From DATHTC01 sp050262775 (GTDB taxonomy: Bacteria; Actinomycetota; Thermoleophilia; Gaiellales; Gaiellaceae), in assembly GCA_050262775.1 (NCBI GenBank), contig JBLNEO010000116.1:7094-71093 (forward strand): a stretch of 64,000 bases of DNA. The letters run 5' to 3'. The notes under the pieces are model-generated. The model did not search any database, had not been told where the DNA came from, and saw nothing but the letters and a program-made list of their open reading frames with translations. Positions 24,909 through 33,828 of the stretch are shown in pieces; positions within the stretch are counted from its first letter, which is position 1; the number at the start of each line of letters is the position of its first letter. Position numbers and translations under genes: made by a program.

Positions 24909-26201
24909 ATGCTCCCGCTCGTCAACGTCGGCCGCAAGTCGCTGGGCGATTACGCGACGATCGCCACCCGCGGCCTCATGGACGAGATCCGGCGCCTCGC
25001 GGAGCCGCTCGCGGGGAAGCGCGTCGCGCACCTCTCGGCGACCGCGTTCGGGGGCGGCGTCGCCGAGATCAACTACACGCTCATCCCCCTGATGGCGGAC
25101 GCGGGGCTCGACGTGGAATGGCGGATCGTCCGCGGGCAGGACGAGTTCTTCGACGTCACGAAGACGATCCACAACGCGCTCCAGGGCGACCCGCGGGGCC
25201 TGACCCCGGAGCAGCAGCACCTCTTCCACCGCTACAGCGAGGAGAACGCGCGCGACTTCGACCCGGACGACTACGACTACGTGATCGTCCACGACCCGCA
25301 GCCCGTGGCGATGATCGACTACGCCCCGCGCGGGTCGGCGAAGTGGATCTGGCGCGGGCACATCGACTTCTCGACCCCCAACCCGCAGGTGATGGAGTTC
25401 CTGCTGCCGTCGATCCGGCGCTACGACGCCGCGATCTTCCACCTGCGGGACTACGTCCCGCGCGCCGACGGGTTGCCCCCGTGCGTGATCTGGCCGCCGG
25501 CGATCGACCCGCTGGCGCCCAAGAACATGGCGTTGTCCCCCGAGGACGCGGCGTACATCGTCGACCAGTTCGGCATCGACGTCGAGCGGCCCCTGATCAC
25601 GCAGGTGTCCCGCTTCGATCCGTGGAAGGATCCGCTCGGGGTGATCGACGCGTACCGGCTCGTGAAGGAGCGGTTCCCGGCGGTGCAGCTCGCCCTCGTC
25701 GGCTCGATGGCGCACGACGATCCGGAGGGATGGGACTTCTACAACCGGACGATCGAGCACGCGGGCGGCGATCCGGACGTGTTCATCCTCTCCAACCTCA
25801 ACAACGTCGGCTCCGTCGAGGTGAACGCGTTCCAGGTGCATTCGGCCGCGGTCGTGCAGAAGTCGACCCGCGAGGGCTTCGGGTTGACGGTGTCGGAGGC
25901 GCTCTGGAAGGCGCGGCCGGTCGTCGCCGGGCGCGTCGGCGGCATCGTCGTCCAGATCGAGGACGGCGTCACCGGCTGGCTGGTCGATTCCGCGGAGGCG
26001 TGCGGGCACGCCCTCGTCGAGATCCTCCGCGACCCGGTGGAGGCCCGGACGCGCGCCCTCGGCGGCAAGGAGCACGTCCGTCGGCACTTCCTCACGCCGC
26101 GGCTCCTGCGCGACTGGCTCGCGCTCTTCGGCACGCTCGCCGGCAACGACGTCGGCGACGTCGAGCTGGAGATCGTGCAGCCGGCTCCCGCCGCGCCGTA
26201 G
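24909..26201 (+). CDS. GT4-family glycosyltransferase, trehalose synthase (TreT)-like
   Basis: Retaining GT-B glycosyltransferase of 430 residues. The N-terminal half has VAHLSATAFGGGVAEINYTLIPLM and IVHDPQPVAMIDY; the C-terminal half has ITQVSRFDPWKDPLGVIDAY and the donor-site STREGFGLTVSEALWKARPVV. This matches trehalose glycosyltransferring synthases, which make trehalose from NDP-glucose and glucose, but related enzymes make other glucosides. I chose ATG 24909 (MLPLVNVGRKSL). otsA follows after 13 bases, so two trehalose-type enzymes lie in tandem. Confidence 0.8.
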   Translation: MLPLVNVGRKSLGDYATIATRGLMDEIRRLAEPLAGKRVAHLSATAFGGGVAEINYTLIPLMADAGLDVEWRIVRGQDEFFDVTKTIHNALQGDPRGLTPEQQHLFHRYSEENARDFDPDDYDYVIVHDPQPVAMIDYAPRGSAKWIWRGHIDFSTPNPQVMEFLLPSIRRYDAAIFHLRDYVPRADGLPPCVIWPPAIDPLAPKNMALSPEDAAYIVDQFGIDVERPLITQVSRFDPWKDPLGVIDAYRLVKERFPAVQLALVGSMAHDDPEGWDFYNRTIEHAGGDPDVFILSNLNNVGSVEVNAFQVHSAAVVQKSTREGFGLTVSEALWKARPVVAGRVGGIVVQIEDGVTGWLVDSAEACGHALVEILRDPVEARTRALGGKEHVRRHFLTPRLLRDWLALFGTLAGNDVGDVELEIVQPAPAAP

Positions 26202-26214
26202 GCTTCCGGCCGTC

Positions 26215-27669
26215 GTGACGGCCACCCGACACCGGCTGATCGTCGTCTCGAACCGCGGGCCCGTCGGCTTCGCGCGCGACCGGCACGGCGAGCGCGTGGC
26301 GCGCCGCGGCGGCGGGGGCCTCGTGACCGCGCTCCGGAGTCTCGTCGCGCACCACGACGTGACGTGGATCGCGAGCGCGATCAGCGACGAGGACCGGCTC
26401 GTCGCCGCCGAGACACGGGGCGCCGTCGACGAGCACGTCCGGGACGGGTTGCCCATCCGGCTTCGGCTCGTCGCGCACGATCCCGCGGCGTACGACCGCT
26501 TCTACAACGTCGTCGCGAACCCGACGCTCTGGTTCCTCCAGCACCACCTGTGGGACCTCGCGCGGCACCCCAGTCTCGACGCCGCGTTCGGTGTGGCCTG
26601 GGAGGACGGCTACGTCGCCGTGAACCGCGGGTTCGCCGACGCCGTGCTCGACGAGCTCGACGTCCGGCCGGACGCGACCGTCTTCTTCCACGACTACCAC
26701 CTCTACCTGGCGCCGCGGTTCGTCCGGGACGCGCGGCCGGACGCGGTGCTCGCGCACTTCGTCCACATCCCGTGGCCCGGCACCGACCTGTGGCACGTCC
26801 TCGCCGAGCCGATGCGGCGGGCCATCCACGACGGGCTGCTCGCGAACGACGTGGTCGGGTTCCACACGGAGCGCTGGGCGCGCAACTTCCGCCGCTCGGC
26901 TCGCGACCTCCTCGGGGAAGACGCGCTCGACCGCACGCGCGTGACCGCGCACCCGGTCTCGGTCGACGTCGAGGAGTTCCGCGCGCTGGCGCGGAGCGAC
27001 GCCGTCCGGGAGCGGGAGCGCGCGCTTGCGGCGCGGCGTCCGGAGAAGGTCGTCCTCCGCGTCGACCGCACGGATCCGTCGAAGAACGTCGTGCGCGGGT
27101 TCCTCGCCTACGAGCTGTTCCTCGACGCCCACCCCGAGTGGCACCGGCGCGTCTCGATGCTCGCCCTCCTCGACCCGTCGCGTCAGGACATCCCGGAGTA
27201 CACGGAGTACCTCGGCGCGATCGAGCGTGAGGCGCGTCGGATCAACGGTCGCTTCGCCGCCGCCGACTGGACGCCGATCGACCTCCGCGTGGAGGACGAC
27301 TTCCCCGCCTCGCTCGCTGCCTACAAGCAGTACGACGTCCTGCTCGTGAACGCCGTCTTCGACGGCCTCAACCTCGTCGCCAAGGAGGCGCCGCTCGTGA
27401 ACGAGCGTGACGGCGTCGTCGTCCTCTCGGAGAACGCCGGCGCGCACGAGGAGCTCGGTGCGTGGGCGGTGACCGTGAACCCGTTCGACGTCGGCGCGCA
27501 GGCGGAGGCGTTGCACCGGGCGCTGACGATGGAGGGGGCCGAGCGCGCGCGGCGCGCGGCCGCCATCCGCGCCTGGGTCGCCGAGCACGACCTCGCGGCG
27601 TGGCTCGACCTCCAGCTGGCGGACTTCGGCGCCGCGGCCGAGCGTCGGTCCGCCGTCGCACGGCGCTAG
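26215..27669 (+). CDS. otsA: Alpha,alpha-trehalose-phosphate synthase (GT20)
   Basis: Transfers glucose from an NDP-glucose to glucose-6-phosphate to make trehalose-6-phosphate, a stress protectant precursor. The 484 residues show LIVVSNRGPVGF at the start, GGGLVTAL, FHDYHLYLAPRFVR, HFVHIPWPGTDLW and RVDRTDPSKNVVRGF, then LLVNAVFDGLNLVAKE and LSENAGAHEELG, all GT20 signatures. No OtsB phosphatase domain is fused and no otsB gene is nearby. GTG 26215 lies ten bases after a TAGGCT hexamer that also contains the upstream stop. Confidence 0.93.
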   Translation: MTATRHRLIVVSNRGPVGFARDRHGERVARRGGGGLVTALRSLVAHHDVTWIASAISDEDRLVAAETRGAVDEHVRDGLPIRLRLVAHDPAAYDRFYNVVANPTLWFLQHHLWDLARHPSLDAAFGVAWEDGYVAVNRGFADAVLDELDVRPDATVFFHDYHLYLAPRFVRDARPDAVLAHFVHIPWPGTDLWHVLAEPMRRAIHDGLLANDVVGFHTERWARNFRRSARDLLGEDALDRTRVTAHPVSVDVEEFRALARSDAVRERERALAARRPEKVVLRVDRTDPSKNVVRGFLAYELFLDAHPEWHRRVSMLALLDPSRQDIPEYTEYLGAIEREARRINGRFAAADWTPIDLRVEDDFPASLAAYKQYDVLLVNAVFDGLNLVAKEAPLVNERDGVVVLSENAGAHEELGAWAVTVNPFDVGAQAEALHRALTMEGAERARRAAAIRAWVAEHDLAAWLDLQLADFGAAAERRSAVARR

Positions 27670-27672
27670 CCT
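27667..27672 (+). promoter_or_regulatory. Putative -10 of a leaderless aldehyde dehydrogenase transcript
   Basis: TAGCCT, six bases before ATG 27679; its first three bases are also the otsA stop codon. Confidence 0.4.
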
Positions 27673-27678
27673 GCAGCC

Positions 27679-29253
27679 ATGGCCGTCGTGGCGACGGGCG
27701 AGCTCGTCTCGATCGACCCGGCGACGCTCGCCGAGGTCGGCCGCGTTCGCCGAACCGCTCCCGACGCGGTGGGCGCGCTCGTCGACGAGGCGCGGCGCGA
27801 GCAGGAGCGGTGGTCGCAGAGCACGTGGGACGACCGGCGGGCGCTCCTCCGGACCGTGTCGAGGGTCCTGCTCGGCCGCCTCGACGTGCTCGCGCGCACC
27901 GTCACCGCCGAGGTCGGGAAGCCGCTCCCGGAGGCGTACCTGCACGAGGCGTACCCCGCGCTGGACGCGCTCGCCTGGCTCGTGGACGAGGCCGAGACGG
28001 CGCTCGCGACGGAGGAGGTGCCGATCCGCGTCCCGTTCCTGCGGCACAAGCGCGTCGAGCTCGTCCACGAGCCGCGCGGCGTGATCGCGATCGTCGCGTC
28101 GTGGAACTTCCCGTTCGCGATCCCGTTCGTCCAGGCGGCGACGGCGGTCGCGGCGGGGAACGCGGTCGTCGTGAAGCCGTCGGAGCTCGCGCCGTTGACC
28201 GGGGCGCTCGTCGAGGACGTGTTCCGGCGGGCCGGCGCGCCGCGCGGCCTCGTCTCGGTGGCGCAGGGCGACGGGGAGGTCGGGGACGCGCTCGTCCGCG
28301 CGCCCGGGGTGTCGAAGGTGATCTTCACGGGATCCGGCGAGGTCGGGCGGCGGGTCGCCGTCGCGGCGGCCGAGCGCCTCGTCCCGGTGACGCTCGAGCT
28401 CGGCGGCAACCACCCGATGCTGGTGCTCGACGACGCCGATCTCGAGCGAGCGGCGGCGGGGGCGGCGTGGGGGGCGTTCGCGAACTGCGGCCAGGCGTGC
28501 GTCGGCGTCGAGCGGATCTACGTCGCGCGGGAGCTCCACGACGGGTTCCTCGAGCGGCTCGCGGCCCAGGCGGGCGCGCTGCGGATCGGGCGTCCCGACG
28601 AGCGCGGCACCGAGCTCGGGCCGCTCGTCTCGGAGGCACAGCGTGCGAAGGTGGAGTCGCTGCTGGAACGGACGGGAGGGGAGGTCGTCGCCGGGGGCGG
28701 CCGCCCGTCGATCGGCCTGCCGGGGTGGTTCCACGAGCCGACCGTCGTCGCCGTGGAGGATGCCGACGACGCGCTGGCGGCCGGGGAGGTGTTCGGGCCG
28801 GTCGTCGCGGTCACGCCGGTCGACTCCGACGACGAGGCCGTCCGACGCGCGAACGCCTCGCCGCTCGCGCTCGGCGCGAGCATCTGGACGCGTGACGCCG
28901 CCCGTGCCCGCTCGCTGGCCGCACGGCTCGACGCGGGGATGGTGTGGACGAACGACGTCGGGTACTCGTGGGGCGTCGCCGGTGCCGCGTGGGGCGGCCG
29001 CAAGGCGTCGGGCTACGGGACGACGCGCTCGCGGTACGCGCTCCTCGACGTGACGCAGCCGAAGGTCGTGGACGACGATCCGGGACGCGTCCCGGTGCCG
29101 TGGTGGTACCCGTACGGCTCGCACGCGGCGGAGGGCTTCCGCGGCCTGCTCGAAGCGACGTACGGCCAGGGGCTGCTGCCGCGCGCCGTCGGCGTGGCCC
29201 GCGGCTGGCGCGGCCTCGCGGGGCTCGCGCGACGGTACGCTCAGCGCCCGTGA
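27679..29253 (+). CDS. Aldehyde dehydrogenase family protein (succinate-semialdehyde-dehydrogenase-like)
   Basis: NAD(P)-dependent oxidation of an aldehyde to its acid. The 524 residues carry SWNFPFAIPFVQAATAVAAGNAVVVKPSE, the catalytic Glu240 in VTLELGGNHPM and Cys274 in NCGQACVGVERIYV. A C-terminal extension of about 50 residues, beginning near VPVPWWYPYGSHAAEGF, is aromatic and amphipathic, as in some actinobacterial succinate-semialdehyde dehydrogenases; it may contact the membrane. Substrate is inference. The start of moaC overlaps its stop by three bases. Confidence 0.87.
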   Translation: MAVVATGELVSIDPATLAEVGRVRRTAPDAVGALVDEARREQERWSQSTWDDRRALLRTVSRVLLGRLDVLARTVTAEVGKPLPEAYLHEAYPALDALAWLVDEAETALATEEVPIRVPFLRHKRVELVHEPRGVIAIVASWNFPFAIPFVQAATAVAAGNAVVVKPSELAPLTGALVEDVFRRAGAPRGLVSVAQGDGEVGDALVRAPGVSKVIFTGSGEVGRRVAVAAAERLVPVTLELGGNHPMLVLDDADLERAAAGAAWGAFANCGQACVGVERIYVARELHDGFLERLAAQAGALRIGRPDERGTELGPLVSEAQRAKVESLLERTGGEVVAGGGRPSIGLPGWFHEPTVVAVEDADDALAAGEVFGPVVAVTPVDSDDEAVRRANASPLALGASIWTRDAARARSLAARLDAGMVWTNDVGYSWGVAGAAWGGRKASGYGTTRSRYALLDVTQPKVVDDDPGRVPVPWWYPYGSHAAEGFRGLLEATYGQGLLPRAVGVARGWRGLAGLARRYAQRP

Positions 29254-29690
29254 GCGACTTCTCCCACGTGGGCGAGGCCGGCGACGTGCGGATGGTCGAC
29301 GTCGGCGCGAAGCCCGTGCAGCGGCGGCGTGCCGTCGCCGCGGCGACCGTGCGCATGGCGCCCGAGACCGTCCGCCGGCTGCGCGAGCTCCCCAAGGGCG
29401 ATGCACTCGCGACGGCGCGCCTCGCCGGGATCATGGCCGCGAAGCGGACGAGCGACCTGATCCCGCTCTGTCACCCGCTGCCGCTCACCCACGTGGAGGT
29501 CGAGCTCGAGCTCGGCGACGACACGGTCGAGATCACCGCCGCGGCGGCGACGGCGGCGCAGACCGGCGTCGAGATGGAGGCGCTGACCGCCGCCTCGATC
29601 GCGGCGCTCACCATCTACGACATGGCGAAGGCGGTCGACAAGGCGATGGTCGTCGAGTCGGTGCGCCTCGTGGAGAAGTCGAAGGAGTGA
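29250..29690 (+). CDS. moaC: Cyclic pyranopterin monophosphate synthase MoaC
   Basis: Second enzyme of molybdenum cofactor synthesis, acting after MoaA. The 146 residues have MVDVGAKPVQRRRAVAAATV, KRTSDLIPLCHPLPLTHV and GVEMEALTAASIAALTIYDMAKAVDK, which supply the active-site Lys, His and Asp. The GTG overlaps the aldehyde dehydrogenase stop. TACGCT at 29236-29241, eight bases before the GTG, may give a separate leaderless transcript. mogA overlaps its stop by four bases. Confidence 0.95.
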   Translation: MSDFSHVGEAGDVRMVDVGAKPVQRRRAVAAATVRMAPETVRRLRELPKGDALATARLAGIMAAKRTSDLIPLCHPLPLTHVEVELELGDDTVEITAAAATAAQTGVEMEALTAASIAALTIYDMAKAVDKAMVVESVRLVEKSKE

Positions 29691-30166
29691 CCGCCGCCGT
29701 TCTGACCGTCTCGGACGGGGTCGCGGCCGGCGAGCGCGAGGATCGCAGCGGCGCGCTCCTCGTCGAGCTGCTCGAAGGCGAGGGCTTCACGGTCGCGCAC
29801 CGCGTCGTCCCCGACGAGCGCGAGCGGATCGCGGCGGCGATCGCGGAGCTCGCCGCGGACGCCCGGCTCGTCCTCACGACCGGGGGGACGGGCCTCGGCC
29901 CCCGGGACGTGACGCCCGAGGCGACGCGCTCGGTGCTCGACCGGGAGGCGCCTGGCATCGCCGAGGCGCTCCGGGCCGACTCGATCGCGAAGACGCCGCA
30001 CGGGCTGCTCGGCCGCGGGGTGGCGGGCGTCCGCGGGAGCACGCTCGTGGTGAACCTCCCCGGCTCGACCGGCGGGTGCCGCGACGGCTTCGCGATCCTG
30101 CGGCCGGCGCTCGGACACGCACTCGAGCTCCTGGCCGGCGAGCCGTCCGAGCACGTCCAGACGTGA
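29687..30166 (+). CDS. Molybdopterin adenylyltransferase-type protein (MogA/MoaB family)
   Basis: Adenylylates molybdopterin before MoeA inserts molybdate. The 159-residue MoCF-fold protein has VLTVSDGVAAGEREDRSG, LVLTTGGTGLGPRDVTPEAT (about 63-82) and VNLPGSTGGCRDGF, the MPT-binding motifs. The GTG overlaps moaC by four bases, and its own stop overlaps the prenyltransferase start, so moaC, mogA and the prenyltransferase are translationally linked. MogA and MoaB cannot be told apart from sequence alone. Confidence 0.92.
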   Translation: MTAAVLTVSDGVAAGEREDRSGALLVELLEGEGFTVAHRVVPDERERIAAAIAELAADARLVLTTGGTGLGPRDVTPEATRSVLDREAPGIAEALRADSIAKTPHGLLGRGVAGVRGSTLVVNLPGSTGGCRDGFAILRPALGHALELLAGEPSEHVQT

Positions 30167-31026
30167 CCGACACGCTCGCACCGCTGCCCGTCCGCTTCGC
30201 ACGCCTCGTGAAGATCGAGCACACGGTGTTCGCGCTCCCGTTCGCGTACGTGGGCGCGCTGCTCGCCGTCGACGGGTGGCCCGGCTGGGGCGAGATGCTC
30301 TGGCTCACGGTCGCGATGGCGGGCGCCCGCTCGCTCGCGATGGCGCTGAACCGGCTCGTCGACGCGGAGATCGACGCGCGGAACCCGCGGACGGCCTCCC
30401 GCGAGCTGCCCTCCGGCCAGCTCGGCCGCACGCAGGTCGTCGCGTTCTGCGTCGTCTCGCTCGCCGTGTTCCTCGTCGCGGTCTGGCAGCTCGACCCGCT
30501 CGTCCGCTGGCTGTGGCCGATCCCCGTGGCGGCGTTCGTCGTCTACCCGTACCTGAAGCGCTTCACGTGGCTCGCGCACCTCTGGCTGGGCGCGGTCGAC
30601 GGGCTCGCGCCGGTGGGCGCGTGGGTCGCGGTGACCGGCGAGCTGCCGTGGGAGGCGTGGGCGCTCGGCGGCGCGGTCGCCTTCTGGGTCGGCGGGTTCG
30701 ACCTCTTCTACGCCCTGTTCGACCGCGAGGTCGACCTGCGCGAGGGGCTCCGGTCGTGGGCGACGCGGTTCGGCGTCCGCGGGGTGTTCGTCGGCGCGCG
30801 CATCTTCCACGTGCTCACGATCGTGCTGCTCGCCGTCGCCGGGCTCGGGCTCGGCGTCGGGGGGTTCTACTGGGTCGGCGTCGCCGCCGTCGCGGCGCTG
30901 ATGCTCTACGAGCATCTGATCGTGCGACCCGACGACCTGCGGCGGCTCGATGCGGCGTTCTTCACCGTGAACGGCGTGATCAGCGTCGTCTTCTGCGCGT
31001 TCGTCGCCCTCGACGTGCTGCTCTAG
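30163..31026 (+). CDS. UbiA-family prenyltransferase (candidate MqnP for menaquinone)
   Basis: Membrane enzyme of 287 residues with about eight helices that attaches a polyprenyl chain to an aromatic ring. Asp-rich motifs are NRLVDAEIDARNPRTASRELPSG (about 63-85) and DREVDLREGLRSWATRFG (about 187-204). The overall form resembles the 4-hydroxybenzoate prenyltransferase-like proteins of futalosine-pathway organisms (MqnP), but heme A and other roles are possible. It overlaps mogA by four bases and shares its stop (CTAG, 31023-31026) with the convergent rodZ-like gene. Confidence 0.82.
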   Translation: MTDTLAPLPVRFARLVKIEHTVFALPFAYVGALLAVDGWPGWGEMLWLTVAMAGARSLAMALNRLVDAEIDARNPRTASRELPSGQLGRTQVVAFCVVSLAVFLVAVWQLDPLVRWLWPIPVAAFVVYPYLKRFTWLAHLWLGAVDGLAPVGAWVAVTGELPWEAWALGGAVAFWVGGFDLFYALFDREVDLREGLRSWATRFGVRGVFVGARIFHVLTIVLLAVAGLGLGVGGFYWVGVAAVAALMLYEHLIVRPDDLRRLDAAFFTVNGVISVVFCAFVALDVLL

Positions 31027-31739
31027 ACGGCGCGCAGGCCCTCTGCCGTCGCCATCACCGTCGCGCGGTCCGGGACGACCAGCGCCTTCCTGCCGAACGC
31101 CGCCTTCACCGCCGTCGGCCGGCCGAGCCGGATCCACAGCGGCCGGCGGACGCCGAGCCGCAGCGTGCGGCCGCGGTGCAGCGTGCCCGACCAGACGAGC
31201 CTGCCGGTCGCGCGCGAGCGACGGACCTCGACCCACGAGTCGGCGATCCCCGTCAGCAGCAGCGGCCGGACCGGCTTCGGCGCCGCGGACGGTGCAGGGC
31301 GCGTGGTCGGCGCCGGCGTCGCCGTCGGCACCGCCGCGGCCGTCTGCCGCGTGGACGTGCCGTCGTCCGCGAGCTGCCAGGCGCCGACCGCGAGCACGAG
31401 CGCGAGGCCGGCCGCCGCCGCGGCCCCGGCGCCGAGCCACGGCCGGCGGATCGGCTCGTAGGGCACCTGCGCCTGCGGGGCGATCGGCTCCTCGACCTCT
31501 CGCCGACGCGCGCGGAAGTGCGCCAGGAACTGCTGCGGATCGAGTTCGAGGTGTGCCGCGTACGTGCGCATGAAGGCCTTCGCGTAGGCCTCGGCGGGGA
31601 GCTCGTCCCAACGCTCGTCCTCGATCGCCTCGAGGTAGCGCCGGCGGATCCGGGTCGTGCTCTCGACGGACTCCAGCGTGAGGCCGCGCCGGATGCGCTC
31701 CTCGCGGAGGCTCGCGCCGATGCCGAGCGTCTCGAGCAT
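31023..31739 (-). CDS. RodZ-like membrane protein with N-terminal helix-turn-helix
   Basis: A 238-residue bitopic protein. The Cro-like HTH domain (about 8-80, LREERIRRGLTLESVESTTRIRRRYLEAIE) is followed by a TM helix at about 102-122, a Pro/Thr/Ala linker and a small extracytoplasmic beta domain (DUF4115-like). This is the RodZ architecture, which links MreB to the elongation machinery; no mreB is in the window. Starts at ATG. Divergent from ccmA by 47 bases. Role in shape is inference. Confidence 0.85.
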   Translation of the reverse strand: MLETLGIGASLREERIRRGLTLESVESTTRIRRRYLEAIEDERWDELPAEAYAKAFMRTYAAHLELDPQQFLAHFRARRREVEEPIAPQAQVPYEPIRRPWLGAGAAAAAGLALVLAVGAWQLADDGTSTRQTAAAVPTATPAPTTRPAPSAAPKPVRPLLLTGIADSWVEVRRSRATGRLVWSGTLHRGRTLRLGVRRPLWIRLGRPTAVKAAFGRKALVVPDRATVMATAEGLRAV

Positions 31740-31774
31740 GGACGGTCCTCGTTCGCGCGGCGTCCCCCGACTCC

Positions 31775-31780
31775 TACACT
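31775..31780 (+). promoter_or_regulatory. Putative -10 of a leaderless ccm/hem operon transcript
   Basis: TACACT, six bases before the ccmA GTG at 31787. No ribosome binding site precedes that GTG. Confidence 0.45.
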
Positions 31781-31786
31781 GGCGCG

Positions 31787-32371
31787 GTGATCCGTGCCCG
31801 CGGCCTCGAGAAGCGCTACGGGACGAAGCGTGTCCTGCACGGCGTCGAGCTCGACGTCGAACGCGGCGCCTTCGCCGTCGTCACCGGCCCGAACGGCTCG
31901 GGGAAGACGACCCTGCTGCGCCTCGTGGCCGGGCTGCTCGTGCCGACGCGCGGCGAGCTCGAGGTCGACGTCGACCGGGGCCGTGTCGGCTTCCTCGCGC
32001 ACGAGCCCCTCGTCTACCGCGATCTGACCGCGGTCGAGAACCTCGACCTCTTCGGCCGCCTCTACCGCGTCCCCGAGCGGCGAGAGCGGATCGGGATGCT
32101 GCTCGAGCGCTTCGGCCTCTGGGACGCGCGGCGCGAGCGCGTGCGGGCGTACTCGCGCGGGATGCAGCAGCGGCTCGCGCTGTGCCGCGCGCTCCTCCAC
32201 GACCCGGACCTCCTGCTGCTCGACGAGCCGTACAACGCGCTCGACGCGGAGGGCGCGGCCCTGCTCGACCGGGAGCTCGCGGAGCTGGCCGGCGACCGGA
32301 CCTTCGTCGTCGCCACGCACGACCCCGACCGGCTGGCGCCGCTCGCGACGACGCGCGTCGCGTTCGGATGA
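31787..32371 (+). CDS. ccmA: Heme exporter ATP-binding subunit CcmA-like
   Basis: ABC ATPase of 194 residues belonging with the cytochrome c maturation (System I) transporter. Walker A GPNGSGKTT (about 34-42), signature-like YSRGMQQRLAL (replacing LSGGQ) and Walker B LLLLDEPYNALD. It starts at GTG and its stop overlaps ccmB by four bases (ATGA). The following ccmB, ccmC and ccmD-like genes make the assignment firm even though the protein alone could be a generic ABC ATPase. Confidence 0.88.
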   Translation: MIRARGLEKRYGTKRVLHGVELDVERGAFAVVTGPNGSGKTTLLRLVAGLLVPTRGELEVDVDRGRVGFLAHEPLVYRDLTAVENLDLFGRLYRVPERRERIGMLLERFGLWDARRERVRAYSRGMQQRLALCRALLHDPDLLLLDEPYNALDAEGAALLDRELAELAGDRTFVVATHDPDRLAPLATTRVAFG

Positions 32372-33006
32372 GCGGCTACCTCCGAGACGCGGCGGCGCTC
32401 GCGCGGAAGGACCTGTTGCTGGAGCTGCGCGGCCGCGAGCTCCTGCCGTCGATGGCGCTGTTCGTGATCGCGACCCTCGTCGCGTTCCGGTTCGCCCTGA
32501 CGGCCGAGCAGGAGGCGGCCTCGCAGGGGCTCCTGTGGGTGGCGATCCTCTTCACGGCGCTCCTCGGTCTCGGCCGCGCGTTCGTGCCCGAGCGGGAGCA
32601 GGGGATCCTGGACGCGCTCGTGCTCGCGCCGTGCGACCGCAGCGCGATCTGGCTCGGGAAGGTGCTCGCGACGATGGCGTTCCTCGTCGTCGTCGAGGCG
32701 GTCGCGCTCCCCGCGTTCGCGCTCTTCTTCGGGGGCGTCTCCGCGCCGACGGTCGCGGCCGTCGCGCTCGCGAACGTCGGGATCTGCGCCGTGGGGACGC
32801 TGCTCGCGGCGATGGCCGTCGCGGGTCGCGCCCGCGAGGTGCTCCTGCCGCTCCTCTTCCTCCCGCTCGCGATCCCCGTCGTGGTCGGCGGCGTCGGTGC
32901 CACGGTGGCCGACGACCCCGGCCGCTACCTGGCCTTCCTGGGCCTCTACGACGGCGTTTTCGCGATACTTGCCTGGGCCACCTTTGAGTACGTCGTCGTC
33001 GAATAG
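32368..33006 (+). CDS. ccmB: Heme exporter permease CcmB
   Basis: Membrane subunit of 212 residues with six helices. The N-terminal RDAAALARKDLLLELRGRELLPSMALF and the loop FVPEREQGILDALVLAPCDRSAIWLGK are characteristic of CcmB. It overlaps ccmA by four bases. With CcmA and CcmC it releases holo-CcmE in cytochrome c maturation. No ccmE or ccmF appears in this cluster. Confidence 0.9.
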   Translation: MSGYLRDAAALARKDLLLELRGRELLPSMALFVIATLVAFRFALTAEQEAASQGLLWVAILFTALLGLGRAFVPEREQGILDALVLAPCDRSAIWLGKVLATMAFLVVVEAVALPAFALFFGGVSAPTVAAVALANVGICAVGTLLAAMAVAGRAREVLLPLLFLPLAIPVVVGGVGATVADDPGRYLAFLGLYDGVFAILAWATFEYVVVE

Positions 33007-33016
33007 GAACGGGGCC

Positions 33017-33676
33017 GTGCTGGCCCTGGCCACGCTCGTCCTGCTCGGGGGCGGCATCGCCCTGGCGCTCCTGTGGGCGCCCGAGGACGCCGACCAGGGG
33101 CCGAGCCAGCGCATCTTCTACATCCACGTCCCGCTCGCGCTGACGGCGTACGCGTGCTTCTTCTGGGGCGCGTGGAAGGGACTGCGCCTCCTCTGGACGC
33201 GCGAGCAGCGCTACGACCTCGAGGGGTACACGGCGATCCACCTCGGTCTGATCTTCGGCCTGCTCACGCTCGCCACCGGATCGATCTGGGCGAAGATCTC
33301 CTGGGGCGTGTGGTGGAGCTGGGGCGAGCGCCAGCTCGTGCTCTTCCTGATCCTGTTCCTCTTCTACTCGGCGTACTTCATGCTGCGCTACTCGCTCGAG
33401 CCCGGGGCGTCGCGCGCGAACATCTCCGCCGTGTACGCGCTCCTCGGCGTCGTGCTGATCCCCGTCTCGTTCCTCGCGATCCGGCTCGCCGAGAACTTCA
33501 TCCACCCGGTGGTGTTCACGCGCGACGTGCAGGACAACCTCCCGACGGAGATGCTCGTGACGTTCTGCGTCTGCCTCGCCGGGATGCTCGCGCTGGCCGC
33601 GACGCTCTACCGCAACGAGCTGCTCGGGAAGCGCCTGGACGAGCGGCTGCGCGAGCTGCGCGAGGCGCTGGCGTGA
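33017..33676 (+). CDS. ccmC: Heme handling protein CcmC (CcsA/CcmC family)
   Basis: Six-helix membrane protein of about 219 residues that attaches heme to CcmE. Conserved QRIFYIHVPLA (first His ligand), the tryptophan-rich loop WGVWWSWGERQLV (WWD-like, with Asp replaced by Gly-Glu) and ENFIHPVVF (second His). GTG 33017 has AGGA eight bases upstream; a TTG at 32984 overlapping ccmB is an alternative. The gene's stop overlaps the next small gene by four bases. Confidence 0.88.
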   Translation: MLALATLVLLGGGIALALLWAPEDADQGPSQRIFYIHVPLALTAYACFFWGAWKGLRLLWTREQRYDLEGYTAIHLGLIFGLLTLATGSIWAKISWGVWWSWGERQLVLFLILFLFYSAYFMLRYSLEPGASRANISAVYALLGVVLIPVSFLAIRLAENFIHPVVFTRDVQDNLPTEMLVTFCVCLAGMLALAATLYRNELLGKRLDERLRELREALA

Positions 33677-33828
33677 GCTCGGGCGAGAAGTACCTGTCGG
33701 CGGCGTACGTCGTCGTCCTCCTCACGGTGCTCGGCTACCTCCTCATCCACTCGCTGCGGCTCTCGCGGCTCGCCCGCGAGATCGACGAGCTGGCCGAGCT
33801 CGCGCGCTCGAGGCGGGACGATGGCTGA
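33673..33828 (+). CDS. Small bitopic protein, CcmD-like
   Basis: A 51-residue protein with one TM helix (about 8-26, SAAYVVVLLTVLGYLLIHSL) followed by a charged tail (LSRLAREIDELAELARSRRD). CcmD proteins share this size, topology and place between ccmC and the next ccm gene, and stabilise the CcmABC complex. Sequence is too short for firm homology. GTG start overlaps ccmC; its end overlaps the next gene by eight bases. Confidence 0.7.
   Translation: MSSGEKYLSAAYVVVLLTVLGYLLIHSLRLSRLAREIDELAELARSRRDDG

Noticed and set aside
26092..29406. A frame of about 1,100 codons antisense to otsA, ALDH and moaC
   Set aside because: Arg/Pro/Ala-rich shadow with no recognisable fold; the plus-strand genes have intact active-site motifs.
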